Positions 47,745-57,559 of a stretch of DNA of 64,000 nucleotides are shown in pieces (within the stretch, counting starts at the first letter, position 1; each line of letters begins with the position of its first letter). The notes beneath the pieces were generated by a model that ran no database searches, was not told where the DNA came from, and was given only the letters and a program-made list of their open reading frames with translations. The position numbers and the translations under genes are program-made. The stretch comes from Ezakiella sp. (GTDB lineage Bacteria > Bacillota > Clostridia > Tissierellales > Peptoniphilaceae): NCBI GenBank assembly GCA_022778715.1, contig JALFRW010000005.1, positions 229,986 through 293,985 of the forward strand. The letters run 5' to 3'.

Positions 47745-49421
47745 ATGAAGTTTAAGTTAAATAAGTTTTTTGCATGCAAATCTATATTGGCGTTTCTTTT
47801 GGGACTATATTCTATCTTTATGATTTTCTTTAGAAGTTATATTATTGATTCTGTTAAGAGTGAGTATTTTTTCATAATTCTATTTTCTTTTGTTGGTCTG
47901 GTATTTTTAAAACGTATAATATTAATTTTTGATAAAAAAATATCCGATTATAACTATGAATTTTATAAGTCAGATGTAGAAAGAGAATTAATTAGTAAAT
48001 TCAAAAAAATTGCGATATCAGATATTGAAGATAGTAATGTCAGGGATATGTATGATGCTGCTATTAATGAATCTGGATTTAATAAGGACTTGATTGATAA
48101 TGCTTCGAAAATTATAAAATCGCTCATTATATTTTTAGGAACAATTTTTGTGCTATTTAAATTTTCGGTATTTTATTCAGTTATAGCTTTACTTTTTATA
48201 ATTGTGATGCTATTTATAGAAGCTTATAATTTTAATAAGAGTGGGGATATATGGAAGAATTATCGTGCAAATATGAGGATGGCAAATTATTATTCAAATG
48301 TTTTGATTAATAATGAATTTTTAAGTGAAAGAAAAATTTTTAGAACTGAGACTTTTTTTAATGATAAATTTATTAAAAGTTTTAAATCTGCTGCTGATAA
48401 AAATAAATTAATTGCTACAAGGAGATTTTCAAGAGATTTTATTTTTGAGATTTTATTTGTTGTACTCATAATTTCTTTTATATTTAAATTTGTTAATCTG
48501 CTTAAGATAAATATGATAAGTATAGGTTTATTTATGTCACTTTTTTATCAATTGATTGAGGTTAAGTCCTCTATAAGCGAGATCGTTTTTTCATATTTTA
48601 ATTATAATAATGCACGATTAAAGAAAAATAATTTTGATAATTTTATGAATTTGGAAAATTTTGCAGATGGAAATTTGCCAATCGATAATATTAACACGAT
48701 AGAATTTTGTGATGTGTATTTTTCATATCCAGGGGCAGAAAAATCTGTATTAAATGGTGTTTCATTTAAGTTAATAAATAAAAATTATGGATTAGTTGGA
48801 GAAAATGGCTCAGGAAAATCTACGCTGACAAAATTATTAATGGGACTATATAAGCCGACATTCGGAAAAATATTAGTAAATGGTAAAGATATATCGCAAT
48901 ACAAAAAAACTGATATTAAAAAACTAATTTCGGTTGTTTTTCAAAACTCTTATCATTATCCGGCAAGTTTATATGATAATCTAAGTTTTAATGGTGATAT
49001 GAATTTAAATGATGAAGTGCTTGAAAGTCTGAATATAAATGAAATTATAAATAAACTTCCCAATGGAACTGAAACTAATTTGTCAAATATATCAAGAGAT
49101 TCGGTATCACTATCTGGTGGGGAGTGGCAAAGAGTTGCGATTGCACGTGCTTTATTAAAACAATCTTATTTATATATTTTAGATGAACCAAATGCACTCT
49201 TAGATCCAATTTCAGAATCAAAGATGTATAATAAATATAAAAATATCCTAAGAAATAAAATCTCTCTTTTAATATCGCATAGACTTGGGGCTACGAGTAA
49301 TTTAGATGAAATAATTGTTTTAAAAGATGGGAAAATTTATGCAATTGGGACTCATGAAGAGCTGATGGAGACAGATTATTACTCTAAGCTCTACAACTCA
49401 CAAAAGGAGATGTACTTATGA
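47745..49421 (+). CDS. ABC transporter, fused permease/ATPase (peptide exporter)
   Basis: GENGSGKSTLTKLLMGLYKPTFGKI, LSGGEWQRVAIARALL, LYILDEPNALLDP; directly follows the SPASM fragment. Confidence 0.9.
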   Translation: MKFKLNKFFACKSILAFLLGLYSIFMIFFRSYIIDSVKSEYFFIILFSFVGLVFLKRIILIFDKKISDYNYEFYKSDVERELISKFKKIAISDIEDSNVRDMYDAAINESGFNKDLIDNASKIIKSLIIFLGTIFVLFKFSVFYSVIALLFIIVMLFIEAYNFNKSGDIWKNYRANMRMANYYSNVLINNEFLSERKIFRTETFFNDKFIKSFKSAADKNKLIATRRFSRDFIFEILFVVLIISFIFKFVNLLKINMISIGLFMSLFYQLIEVKSSISEIVFSYFNYNNARLKKNNFDNFMNLENFADGNLPIDNINTIEFCDVYFSYPGAEKSVLNGVSFKLINKNYGLVGENGSGKSTLTKLLMGLYKPTFGKILVNGKDISQYKKTDIKKLISVVFQNSYHYPASLYDNLSFNGDMNLNDEVLESLNINEIINKLPNGTETNLSNISRDSVSLSGGEWQRVAIARALLKQSYLYILDEPNALLDPISESKMYNKYKNILRNKISLLISHRLGATSNLDEIIVLKDGKIYAIGTHEELMETDYYSKLYNSQKEMYL

Positions 49422-51133
49422 AAAACGCACTAAAATCTATAAAGCTTATAATAAAAGTCGCTCCTTATGATTTTATTATGATAATTTTTTCTCTAGCAAT
49501 AAAATTACTCGGTCCAATTATTTATACATTTTCGGTTCTTAAATTATTTAAAGAGGTTGAAAATATTTTACTAGTAGGACATGTTAATGTAAAAACAGTA
49601 GTATTATTTTCTGTTGCATTATTTATTTCCCGCTTTCATAATATATTTTACATGAGATTTTATTCTACCTTTGTAAGCATGCCAAGAATTGAATCTAGAT
49701 TAAAAGAAATTATACACAAAAAGATAGACAGAATTTCTAGTGTTGATTTAATAAATCCAGTAAGTGATACGAAGATAAATCAAGCAATATTTGCTGGAAC
49801 TAATATTTTTAGATTAATGCAGACCTCGCTTGAATTAATTACAACAATAATTTCTAGTTTATCGCTCGTGGCCATTATCCTTAATATTGATATATATTTA
49901 TCAATAGCGATTATTATTGCTCTTATTCCAATTGTAGCATCGCAAATTTACGAATCAAATATCAAAATTGAAAATCGTGATAATAGAATTGAAATTTCAA
50001 GACTTAAAAAGATAAATCAATCAGCAATATCAGGAAATCCACAATTTATAGAAAGTAGAATGAATTTTGCAGATGACTTTTTTCAAGATAAATTTTCACA
50101 TTTTTCAGATGAATATCTTGATTTAATTAAGGGAGAAACTAATTCAATATATAAATTTAATTTAAAACTTATTTTGCTTCATGTCTATTCGAATTCAGTT
50201 GGTCTTGTTGCACCGTCAATTATGCTATATCTAAATAGAATAAGTTTTTCTGAGTTTGGAGGGGTATATTCTGCATGTGATAATATAAAAATGCAATGCG
50301 AAAATATAATTTCACTACTTAATTATGGCAGGCAATTTAGTTATATGGTTAGACCTTATTTTGATTTTATAAATATGAAAGAGCGTGAGGGTGATAAAAT
50401 TCATAATAATGGAACTATAAAATTGCAAGATGTTTCTTTTAAATATAAAAACACAACAAAAAATGCAGTTAGTGAAATTAATTTAGAAATAAAACCTAAA
50501 GAAAAAATTGCAATTGTCGGTATAAATGGATCAGGAAAAACTACTCTGGCCCGTCTTATTATAGGAGAATTATTACCAATAACAGGATCTGTATATCATG
50601 ATGGTATATCTACAAATGAGATTGGCGAAAAATATTTATACAATAGCACAAGTCAGGTTTCTCAATTTTTTAGTAGATATGCATTAAGTTTAAAAGAAAA
50701 TATTTCTTTTAATAATGAAATAAATTTTAGTCAAGAAGACACAAATAAATTTTTAAAAAGAGATGACATAAGCTTAGATAGTATGATGTTAAAGGAATTT
50801 GGTGGACATGAAATGTCAGGCGGAGAATGGCAAAGGGTTGCAATTCTACGAGGATTTAATAAAAGTTCAGATTTAATAACACTTGATGAGCCAACTTCGG
50901 CGATTGATCCGTTAAATGAAAAAGAAATATATGATTTTTTTGAAGAACATTCTAAAAATAAAACAGAAATCATAGTAACGCATCGGATGGGAGCGATTAA
51001 ATACATTGATAGGATTATTGTTTTGGATAGAGGAAATATTGTTGAAGATGGAAATTTTGATGAATTAATCAAACGAGATGGAATGTTTGCAAAAATATAC
51101 AAATCACAGTCTGAAAGCTTTGTTAGGGAATAG
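49418..51133 (+). CDS. ABC transporter, fused permease/ATPase (peptide exporter)
   Basis: GINGSGKTTLARLIIGELLP, MSGGEWQRVAILRGF, LITLDEPTSAIDP; overlaps the preceding gene (ATGA). Confidence 0.9.
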   Translation: MKNALKSIKLIIKVAPYDFIMIIFSLAIKLLGPIIYTFSVLKLFKEVENILLVGHVNVKTVVLFSVALFISRFHNIFYMRFYSTFVSMPRIESRLKEIIHKKIDRISSVDLINPVSDTKINQAIFAGTNIFRLMQTSLELITTIISSLSLVAIILNIDIYLSIAIIIALIPIVASQIYESNIKIENRDNRIEISRLKKINQSAISGNPQFIESRMNFADDFFQDKFSHFSDEYLDLIKGETNSIYKFNLKLILLHVYSNSVGLVAPSIMLYLNRISFSEFGGVYSACDNIKMQCENIISLLNYGRQFSYMVRPYFDFINMKEREGDKIHNNGTIKLQDVSFKYKNTTKNAVSEINLEIKPKEKIAIVGINGSGKTTLARLIIGELLPITGSVYHDGISTNEIGEKYLYNSTSQVSQFFSRYALSLKENISFNNEINFSQEDTNKFLKRDDISLDSMMLKEFGGHEMSGGEWQRVAILRGFNKSSDLITLDEPTSAIDPLNEKEIYDFFEEHSKNKTEIIVTHRMGAIKYIDRIIVLDRGNIVEDGNFDELIKRDGMFAKIYKSQSESFVRE

Positions 51134-51206
51134 AAAACAAATAATTAGCAGGTTTAAGTCTGCTTTTTTGTTGTCGGTTTGTGGTATATAAATAATAGAG
51201 GTGTTT

Positions 51207-51917
51207 ATGAAAATTATTTTATCGCCATCAAAGGAGATGGCGTTTACAGAGAGAAAGAATAAAAAAGTTAAGTTAAACGATATTACTCGTGAAATTTTAA
51301 ATGAAATTCAGAGGCTTTCAAAGGCTGATTTACAAAAGATTCTAAAAGTTAGCGACAAAATTATTGACGAGGTGTATGAGTATTATAATAATTTTGACAA
51401 AGGCGATTCATTTTGCGCGCTTGATATGTATAATGGGATGGCGTTTAAGGAGATGCATTTTAATGCGGAAGAGGTGTATGATGTTGTGATACTTAGTGCG
51501 TTTTATGGTTGCTTAAAGCCGAATGATATTGTCAAGCCATATCGTTTGGATTTCAATGCGAATTTGAAAGTAAATGGTATTAGTCTAAAAAAACTATGGG
51601 TAGATTATTATAATAATTATTTTACAAAAGGCGAAACGATTTTAAATTTGGCGAGCGATGAGTTTTCGTCTATGATTAATAGAAATGATTTTGATTTTAT
51701 AGATTTTGATTTTTATGAAATAAAGGATGGCAAAGAAAAGCGTCATTCAACAATTTCAAAAAAACTTCGCGGCAAGATGGCGAATTTTATAGTTAAAAAT
51801 AAAATTACAAGGCTTGATGATTTAAAAGATTTTAATGATTATGGTTTTGTATTTGATAAAGTAAATTCAAATGATAAATTATATGTATTTAGGAGAATTT
51901 ATAATGAAAGATTTTAA
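51207..51917 (+). CDS. yaaA: YaaA family protein (DUF328, peroxide stress)
   Basis: MKIILSPSKEM...ALDMYNGMAFKEM...ILSAFYGCLKPNDIVKPYRLDF...LNLASDEFSS. Confidence 0.85.
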   Translation: MKIILSPSKEMAFTERKNKKVKLNDITREILNEIQRLSKADLQKILKVSDKIIDEVYEYYNNFDKGDSFCALDMYNGMAFKEMHFNAEEVYDVVILSAFYGCLKPNDIVKPYRLDFNANLKVNGISLKKLWVDYYNNYFTKGETILNLASDEFSSMINRNDFDFIDFDFYEIKDGKEKRHSTISKKLRGKMANFIVKNKITRLDDLKDFNDYGFVFDKVNSNDKLYVFRRIYNERF

Positions 51918-52120
51918 AAAGACAACTGCTGATTTTTATAGAAATATTGCCAAGCAGGATGGGATTAGAAGGACGGAGAAATGGAGCGAAGGCTGGCTCT
52001 GTCACTCGGCTACACAGAAGAAGATTTAGAGCTGGGGGCCAATCTAGGACTGGGTTGTGGCAATCCTATTGAGAATGCAAACCTAAAAGAGTCGGACATT
52101 GTCGTTGACCTTTGCTCGGG
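51904..52120 (+). pseudogene. 5' fragment of an ArsM-like methyltransferase gene, frameshifted and truncated
   Basis: MKDFKKTTADFYRNIAKQDGI... then in another frame [40 protein letters not shown], ending abruptly at the repeat copy starting at about 52119. Confidence 0.6.
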
Positions 52121-52230
52121 GTTTCGTGTCATAATAATGACACAGACAAATAGTCAAGTAAATACCAGGGCTTTAAAGCTTCTGCCAAAGTTTAAAAAAA
52201 TGAATAGTTGATGTGCTGTTTAGAGCGGTT
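52119..52230. repeat. Imperfect direct repeat, copy A (about 110 bp)
   Basis: GGTTTCGTGTCATAATAATGACACAGACAAATAGTCAAGTAAATACCAGGGCTTTAAAGCTTCTGCCAAAGTTT...GATGTGCTGTTTAGAGC; aligns with 53431-53545. Confidence 0.75.
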
Positions 52231-52288
52231 ATTACAAAAATAAATGTTGTAAACAGTACATCAACATAAAGGGAAGGATAGAATAAAT

Positions 52289-52774
52289 ATGCAGAAAGAT
52301 TGTAGTTTTCAAAGTAAAAATAAAAGATTCAGGTATAGAGCTGCAACAATTATTGTTGAAAATGACTGTGTTCTATTTGCCGGAAATGAAATAAATGACT
52401 ATTACTATTCGATTGGCGGAGGAGTTCATATTGGCGAAACGGCTGAAGAAGCCGTGCAAAGAGAAGTGTTTGAAGAAACGGGAATTCATTATGAAATTGA
52501 ACATCTTGCAATTATCCATGAAAATTTCTTTGTTGAGTCTACAGGAAAATATCAAGGATTAGATTCTCATGAAATAGCTTTTTATTTTTTAATGAAATCA
52601 AGAGGGACACAAAAATTAATGAGTAATAGTTTTACTCAAGGAGTTAAAGAAAATATGCATTGGATACCTATTGAAGACCTTGATAAGGTTGTGGCATATC
52701 CTGTATTTATGAAGTCATATTTACAATCTAAACATAAAGAAATTTTACACATTGTGACAGATGAAAGATTATAA
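52289..52774 (+). CDS. NUDIX hydrolase
   Basis: Nudix box GGGVHIGETAEEAVQREVFEETGIHYE. Confidence 0.93.
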   Translation: MQKDCSFQSKNKRFRYRAATIIVENDCVLFAGNEINDYYYSIGGGVHIGETAEEAVQREVFEETGIHYEIEHLAIIHENFFVESTGKYQGLDSHEIAFYFLMKSRGTQKLMSNSFTQGVKENMHWIPIEDLDKVVAYPVFMKSYLQSKHKEILHIVTDERL

Positions 52775-52806
52775 TTATCTAAATTGCAATTTGCGGAGGT
52801 GTTAGC

Positions 52807-53316
52807 ATGAGAATAGAAATAAACAAATTATCTTCAAAATATAAAGTAAAAGAACTAAAGGCATCAGATGCTGCAGCTGTATTAAAACTAGAATGTACAA
52901 ACCCGCTTTATTTTGAGTATTGTCCTCCTGCTCCGAACATACAGAGTGTGTTAGATGATATGAAAGCTTTGCCACCAAAAAAGAGCTTAGAAGATAAATA
53001 CTATATTGGTTTCTTTGAAGAAAAGGAGCTTATTGCTATTATGGATTTGATTCTGTATTATCCTAATGAAGACACCGCATTTATTGGATTATTCATGGTA
53101 TTATCTGATAAACAAGGAACAGGAGTAGGGACAGAGATTATAGGCGAATGTTTCTCAGAATTAAAGGAAATTGGTTTTTCAGCAATCCGACTTGGTTATA
53201 TGAAGGGAAACTCTCAAAGTGCGGCATTTTGGAATAAAAATAATTTCGTACCAAAAGGAATAGAAATCGATAACGGTCAGGGAACAATTGTTATAATGGA
53301 AAGACAATTAAAATGA
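52807..53316 (+). CDS. GNAT family N-acetyltransferase
   Basis: AFIGLFMVLSDKQGTGVGTEIIGECFSELKEIGFSAIRLGYMKGNSQSAAFWNKNNFVPKG. Confidence 0.9.
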   Translation: MRIEINKLSSKYKVKELKASDAAAVLKLECTNPLYFEYCPPAPNIQSVLDDMKALPPKKSLEDKYYIGFFEEKELIAIMDLILYYPNEDTAFIGLFMVLSDKQGTGVGTEIIGECFSELKEIGFSAIRLGYMKGNSQSAAFWNKNNFVPKGIEIDNGQGTIVIMERQLK

Positions 53317-53430
53317 TAATTACATAGAATTGTTACATGAATCTCAGTTTACAATGATAGTAATCCACCTGAATAGATCTAAAAATTAGCAGCTTTAGAC
53401 ATTGATTTTACTATAGGATTTTACAGGTGG

Positions 53431-53545
53431 GTTTCGTGTCATAATAGTGATAGAGGCAAATAGTTATGTAAATACAAGGAGTTCAAGACTTCTACCAAAG
53501 TTGAAAATCAAAAAAATGAGTCGTTGGTGTGCTGCTTAGAGTATC
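53431..53545. repeat. Imperfect direct repeat, copy B (about 115 bp)
   Basis: GGTTTCGTGTCATAATAGTGATAGAGGCAAATAGTTATGTAAATACAAGGAGTTCAAGACTTCTACCAAAGTTG...GGTGTGCTGCTTAGAGT. Confidence 0.75.
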
Positions 53546-53659
53546 CATTTTAACAATGGGTATTGTAAATAGCATACTAATAAAACCAAGGATTCTTTAA
53601 AGGGTCTTATTTTGTGATGAAAATTTAATATGTAAATTTTAGACGATAGAAAGTGTGAT

Positions 53660-53721
53660 TGATATTATACTCCATAAGTAGACAAGGTAAATAACCAAAA
53701 CTACTTATGGATATAATATCA
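53660..53721. repeat. Long inverted repeat
   Basis: TGATATTATACTCCATAAGTAG (53660-53681) / CTACTTATGGATATAATATCA (53701-53721), 19-nt loop, one bulged base. Confidence 0.85.
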
Positions 53722-53942
53722 AAGCTAAGCCTTCTTTTATTTCAATGTTTTATTAAGTCATCGCCTATTGTGCGTTTTTTTATTAGAGGCAAAAATTTTT
53801 GAGATTAAGAGATATGGGAATAATGGGAAAGAAACAGTTAAAATTTTTTTTAATAATATATATTTATGTGTATGTAAAGCAATTTTTATGTCATAAAATT
53901 GTGCAATAAAAAAGCAAGTGTTACCACTTGCTTAAATTGTTT

Positions 53943-54233
53943 TTACTCAGCAACTTCTTCAGTTGCAACCGTAGCCGGATCTTCAGTTTCGTTGTAAACT
54001 TTGAAGATAGCATCTTCTAATCTGCTTCTCATTTCGTTGTTGATTGGGTGACAAATGTCTCTGTATTCGCCATCTTTTGCTTTCCTTGAAGGCATTGAAA
54101 TAAAAAGACCATTAATTCCCTCAACAACTTTCAAATCGTGAACGACAAATTCGTCGTCGAATGATACGCTTGCAACAGCTTTTAATTTTCCGCCGTCAAC
54201 AATTTTTCTAATTCTAACATCAGTAATATTCAT
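53943..54233 (-). CDS. spoVG: Septation protein SpoVG
   Basis: [69 protein letters not shown]. Confidence 0.96.
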   Translation of the reverse strand: MNITDVRIRKIVDGGKLKAVASVSFDDEFVVHDLKVVEGINGLFISMPSRKAKDGEYRDICHPINNEMRSRLEDAIFKVYNETEDPATVATEEVAE

Positions 54234-54440
54234 GTTTTCCACCTCGTAGTAATACTGCATCTTTAAAAGACTACTTAATTATACACCATTTTAAATAAAA
54301 TTTCAACTATTTTAAATAAAAATTAATTTTTTGTAAATAAAAATTTCGATTATTTTAAAATTTGTACGAATTGTGCTGAGCTTGAAAAAGAATTAGTAAA
54401 ATGTTATAATATGTGAGATTTTAATGGAAAAGGAATTGAA

Positions 54441-55817
54441 ATGGATATAGATTTTAAAAAGATTAAAGAAATACATTTTATTGGCATCGGTGGCATTGGA
54501 ATGAGTGCTATTGCTGAAGTTTTGATGTCAAGGGGTTATAAAATTACCGGTTCTGATATGAGAATGAGCCCAATTTGCGAAAAATTGATAAAGGATGGGG
54601 CAGAGATTCATGTGCCACAAAGCAGAGCAAATATAAAAAATCCGGACTTAATTGTTTATACCGATGCAATCAGCGAAGATAACGAAGAACTCATTGCTGC
54701 TAGAAAAAGTGGAATCCAAGTGGTGGATAGGGCTAGCGTTTTGGGAAATATTATGAAGCTGTATAAAAATTCAATTGCAATTACCGGGACTCACGGAAAA
54801 ACGACAACAACTTCCATGCTTGCAACTATTTTTCACCACACTCAGCTTAAGCCGACTATTTTGGTTGGGGGAAATTTAGATGAAATTGGCGGAAATGTGC
54901 TTGTGGGCGATAGAGATTTGCTGCTTTGTGAATCCTGCGAATATAAGGGAAATATATTAAAATATTATCCAAGCACGGCAGTTGTGCTAAATATTGACGA
55001 AGACCATTTGGACTATTACAAGTCGATTTATGAAATTGAGAACACTTTTATTAAATTTATCGAAAAGATGGACGAAAATAGTCTTCTTATTATAAATGCA
55101 GATGAAGCAAATTTAATTAAAATAAAAAATGCGGCTAAAGGAAGAGTCTGGACTTTCGGTTTGCACCAAAATGCAGATTTTAGAGCATTTGATTTAAAAT
55201 TTGACAAAGCTGGCTACCCAAGCTATAAGTTAAAATATAAAGATCAAGTCTATGAAGTGAACTTGCCGGTTATGGGTACACACAATGTGTTAAATTCACT
55301 TGCTGCAATTGCAACTTCGGTTAGTGTTGGATTAACTGTGGAAGAAGCCGTCAGTGAAATTAGCCAATACAAAGCTGTGCACCAAAGACTTGAAAAGCTC
55401 GCTGAAATAAATGGTATTACAGTTATGGACGACTATGCTCACCATCCAACCGAGATCATGGCAAGCTTAAATGCTGTGAAAAACGCACACTACAATCGGG
55501 TGTTCTGCGTTTTCCAACCGCACACATACACTAGAACAAAAATTTTATTAAACGGTTTTGCAGATTCATTTAAACTCGCTGATGAAGTAGTAGTTGTAGA
55601 TATTTACGCAGCCAGAGAGGTTGATAAAAAAGAAGTTCACTCTAAAGATCTCGTGAAAGCGATGGAAGAAAGGGGAATTCATTGTCACTATTATCCGGAT
55701 TTTGAAGGAGCTCTTAGTTTCTTAGAAGATAATTTAAGACCTGGAGATCTATTTATTACAATGGGAGCAGGCGATGTAAATACACTTGCAAAAATGTATA
55801 TTGAAAAAAATAAGTGA
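54441..55817 (+). CDS. murC: UDP-N-acetylmuramate--L-alanine ligase
   Basis: HFIGIGGIGMSAIAEVL, ITGTHGKTTTTSMLATI, MDDYAHHPTEI. Confidence 0.96.
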   Translation: MDIDFKKIKEIHFIGIGGIGMSAIAEVLMSRGYKITGSDMRMSPICEKLIKDGAEIHVPQSRANIKNPDLIVYTDAISEDNEELIAARKSGIQVVDRASVLGNIMKLYKNSIAITGTHGKTTTTSMLATIFHHTQLKPTILVGGNLDEIGGNVLVGDRDLLLCESCEYKGNILKYYPSTAVVLNIDEDHLDYYKSIYEIENTFIKFIEKMDENSLLIINADEANLIKIKNAAKGRVWTFGLHQNADFRAFDLKFDKAGYPSYKLKYKDQVYEVNLPVMGTHNVLNSLAAIATSVSVGLTVEEAVSEISQYKAVHQRLEKLAEINGITVMDDYAHHPTEIMASLNAVKNAHYNRVFCVFQPHTYTRTKILLNGFADSFKLADEVVVVDIYAAREVDKKEVHSKDLVKAMEERGIHCHYYPDFEGALSFLEDNLRPGDLFITMGAGDVNTLAKMYIEKNK

Positions 55818-55844
55818 TTTGAAGCATGTTTTTTTAAAAATATA

Positions 55845-55873
55845 TTGAATTAAAAAGTTAAATATGATACAAT
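55845..55873 (+). promoter_or_regulatory. Putative promoter of the hut leader/operon
   Basis: TTGAAT (55845-55850), 17-nt spacer, TACAAT (55868-55873). Confidence 0.45.
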
Positions 55874-55903
55874 CTAATTAGTGACTATTTCAAGGAGAAT
55901 AAT

Positions 55904-55954
55904 ATGAGAATTCATGAAATTCACAATATAATAGCGAATGAACAACCGAGCTAG
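55904..55954 (+). CDS. Putative 16-aa leader peptide of the hut operon
   Basis: RBS caaggaga then ATG: MRIHEIHNIIANEQPS*; stop codon lies in the loop of the following terminator hairpin. Confidence 0.5.
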   Translation: MRIHEIHNIIANEQPS

Positions 55955-55972
55955 GGCTACGGTTGTTTTTTT
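55941..55972 (+). terminator. Terminator/attenuator upstream of hutH
   Basis: AACAACCG-AGC-tagg-GCT-a-CGGTTGTT followed by T-run. Confidence 0.75.
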
Positions 55973-56009
55973 GACTTTAGCACGATGAAATATTTATTAG
56001 GGGGTAATT

Positions 56010-57545
56010 ATGGATAAAGTTATTTTAAACGGCAACGATTTAACACTACAAGAACTAATTGATGTTACAAGAAAACATAAGCCTGTTGAACTAAGCGAGG
56101 AAGCAACTGCTAGAATTGTAGCGTCAAGAGAAGTGGTAGACAAATTCGTAAAAGAACAGAAAGTTGTTTACGGAGTTACAACTGGTTTTGGCAAATTCTC
56201 GGAAGTTATGATTAAAGAAGAGGAAACAAAGACACTTCAAAAGAATTTAATCATGAGCCATTCATGTGGAGTTGGTGAACCGTTAAAAGAAGAATATGCT
56301 CGTGGAATTATGCTTCTTCGTGCAAACGCTCTTGCAAAGGGTTATTCTGGAATCAGAATTGAAACTGTCGAAACGATTTTAAAAATGTTAAATGCAGGAA
56401 TCACGCCGATCATTCCGGAAAAAGGTTCACTTGGTGCGTCTGGAGATCTTGCTCCACTTTCACATATGGTTCAACCGATGCTTGGACTTGGAGAATGCTA
56501 CTATAAGGGTGAAGTTAGAAAATCAGTTGACGCCATGAAAGAAGCCGGCATCGAAATAGTTGAACTCACAAGTAAAGAAGGATTAGCTTTAATTAATGGC
56601 ACGCAAGTAATGACTTCGATTGGGGGCATTACACTTTATGATGCACTAAATATTTCAAAGATCAGCGACATTGCAGACTCACTCACAATGGAAGCTCTAG
56701 GCGGAATTATTGATGCATATGATGAAAGAATTGCAATGGTTAGAAAACACAAAGGTCTTGAAACAACTTCAAAAAACGTTAGAAAACTTCTGGAAGGTTC
56801 ACAAAATATTACACGTCAAGGAGATGTAAGAGTTCAAGACGCATATAGTTTACGCTGCGTTCCACAAGTTCACGCAGGCTGTAAGGATGCAATTAACTTT
56901 GTTAGAGATAAAGTTGAAATTGAGATGAACTCAGTTACAGACAACCCTATAATATTCCCGGAAGACGAAAAGGCAATTTCAGCCGGTAATTTCCACGGAG
57001 AACCAATGGCACTTCCATTCGACTTCTTAGGGATCGCACTTGCAGAACTCGCAGACATTTCAGAAAGAAGACTTGAAAAAATGGTAAACCCTGCACTTAA
57101 CCACGGACTTCCGGCGTTCCTTTGTTTAAATGGCGGAGTTAACTCCGGATTTATGATTGTTCAATATAGTGCAGCTTCACTTGTAAGTGAAAACAAAGTG
57201 TTATCTCACCCGGCAAGTGTGGATTCTATCCCTTCTTCGGCAAACCAAGAAGACCATGTTTCAATGGGCACAATTGCAGCAAGAAAAGCTAGGGACATCG
57301 CATTTAATACTAGAAAAGTGCTGGCTATGGAAATTTTGGCAGCTTGCCAAGCGATTGATTTGAACAATTCAAAAGACAAACTTGCAAAAGGTACAAGAGC
57401 AGTTTACGACGAAGTAAGAAAGGTTGTAACTTTCAACGAAGTTGATAGAATTATGAACTATGACATTGAAGCTGTTGACAAATTAATCGTTGATGGCATA
57501 TTAATTAAAGCAGCAGAAGACGCTGTCGGAACAATCGAAGTATAA
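56010..57545 (+). CDS. hutH: Histidine ammonia-lyase
   Basis: YGVTTGFGKFSEV, GSLGASGDLAPLSHM (MIO-forming ASG), SVDSIPSSANQEDHVSMG. Confidence 0.97.
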   Translation: MDKVILNGNDLTLQELIDVTRKHKPVELSEEATARIVASREVVDKFVKEQKVVYGVTTGFGKFSEVMIKEEETKTLQKNLIMSHSCGVGEPLKEEYARGIMLLRANALAKGYSGIRIETVETILKMLNAGITPIIPEKGSLGASGDLAPLSHMVQPMLGLGECYYKGEVRKSVDAMKEAGIEIVELTSKEGLALINGTQVMTSIGGITLYDALNISKISDIADSLTMEALGGIIDAYDERIAMVRKHKGLETTSKNVRKLLEGSQNITRQGDVRVQDAYSLRCVPQVHAGCKDAINFVRDKVEIEMNSVTDNPIIFPEDEKAISAGNFHGEPMALPFDFLGIALAELADISERRLEKMVNPALNHGLPAFLCLNGGVNSGFMIVQYSAASLVSENKVLSHPASVDSIPSSANQEDHVSMGTIAARKARDIAFNTRKVLAMEILAACQAIDLNNSKDKLAKGTRAVYDEVRKVVTFNEVDRIMNYDIEAVDKLIVDGILIKAAEDAVGTIEV

Positions 57546-57559
57546 TAAAGGAGGAAATT

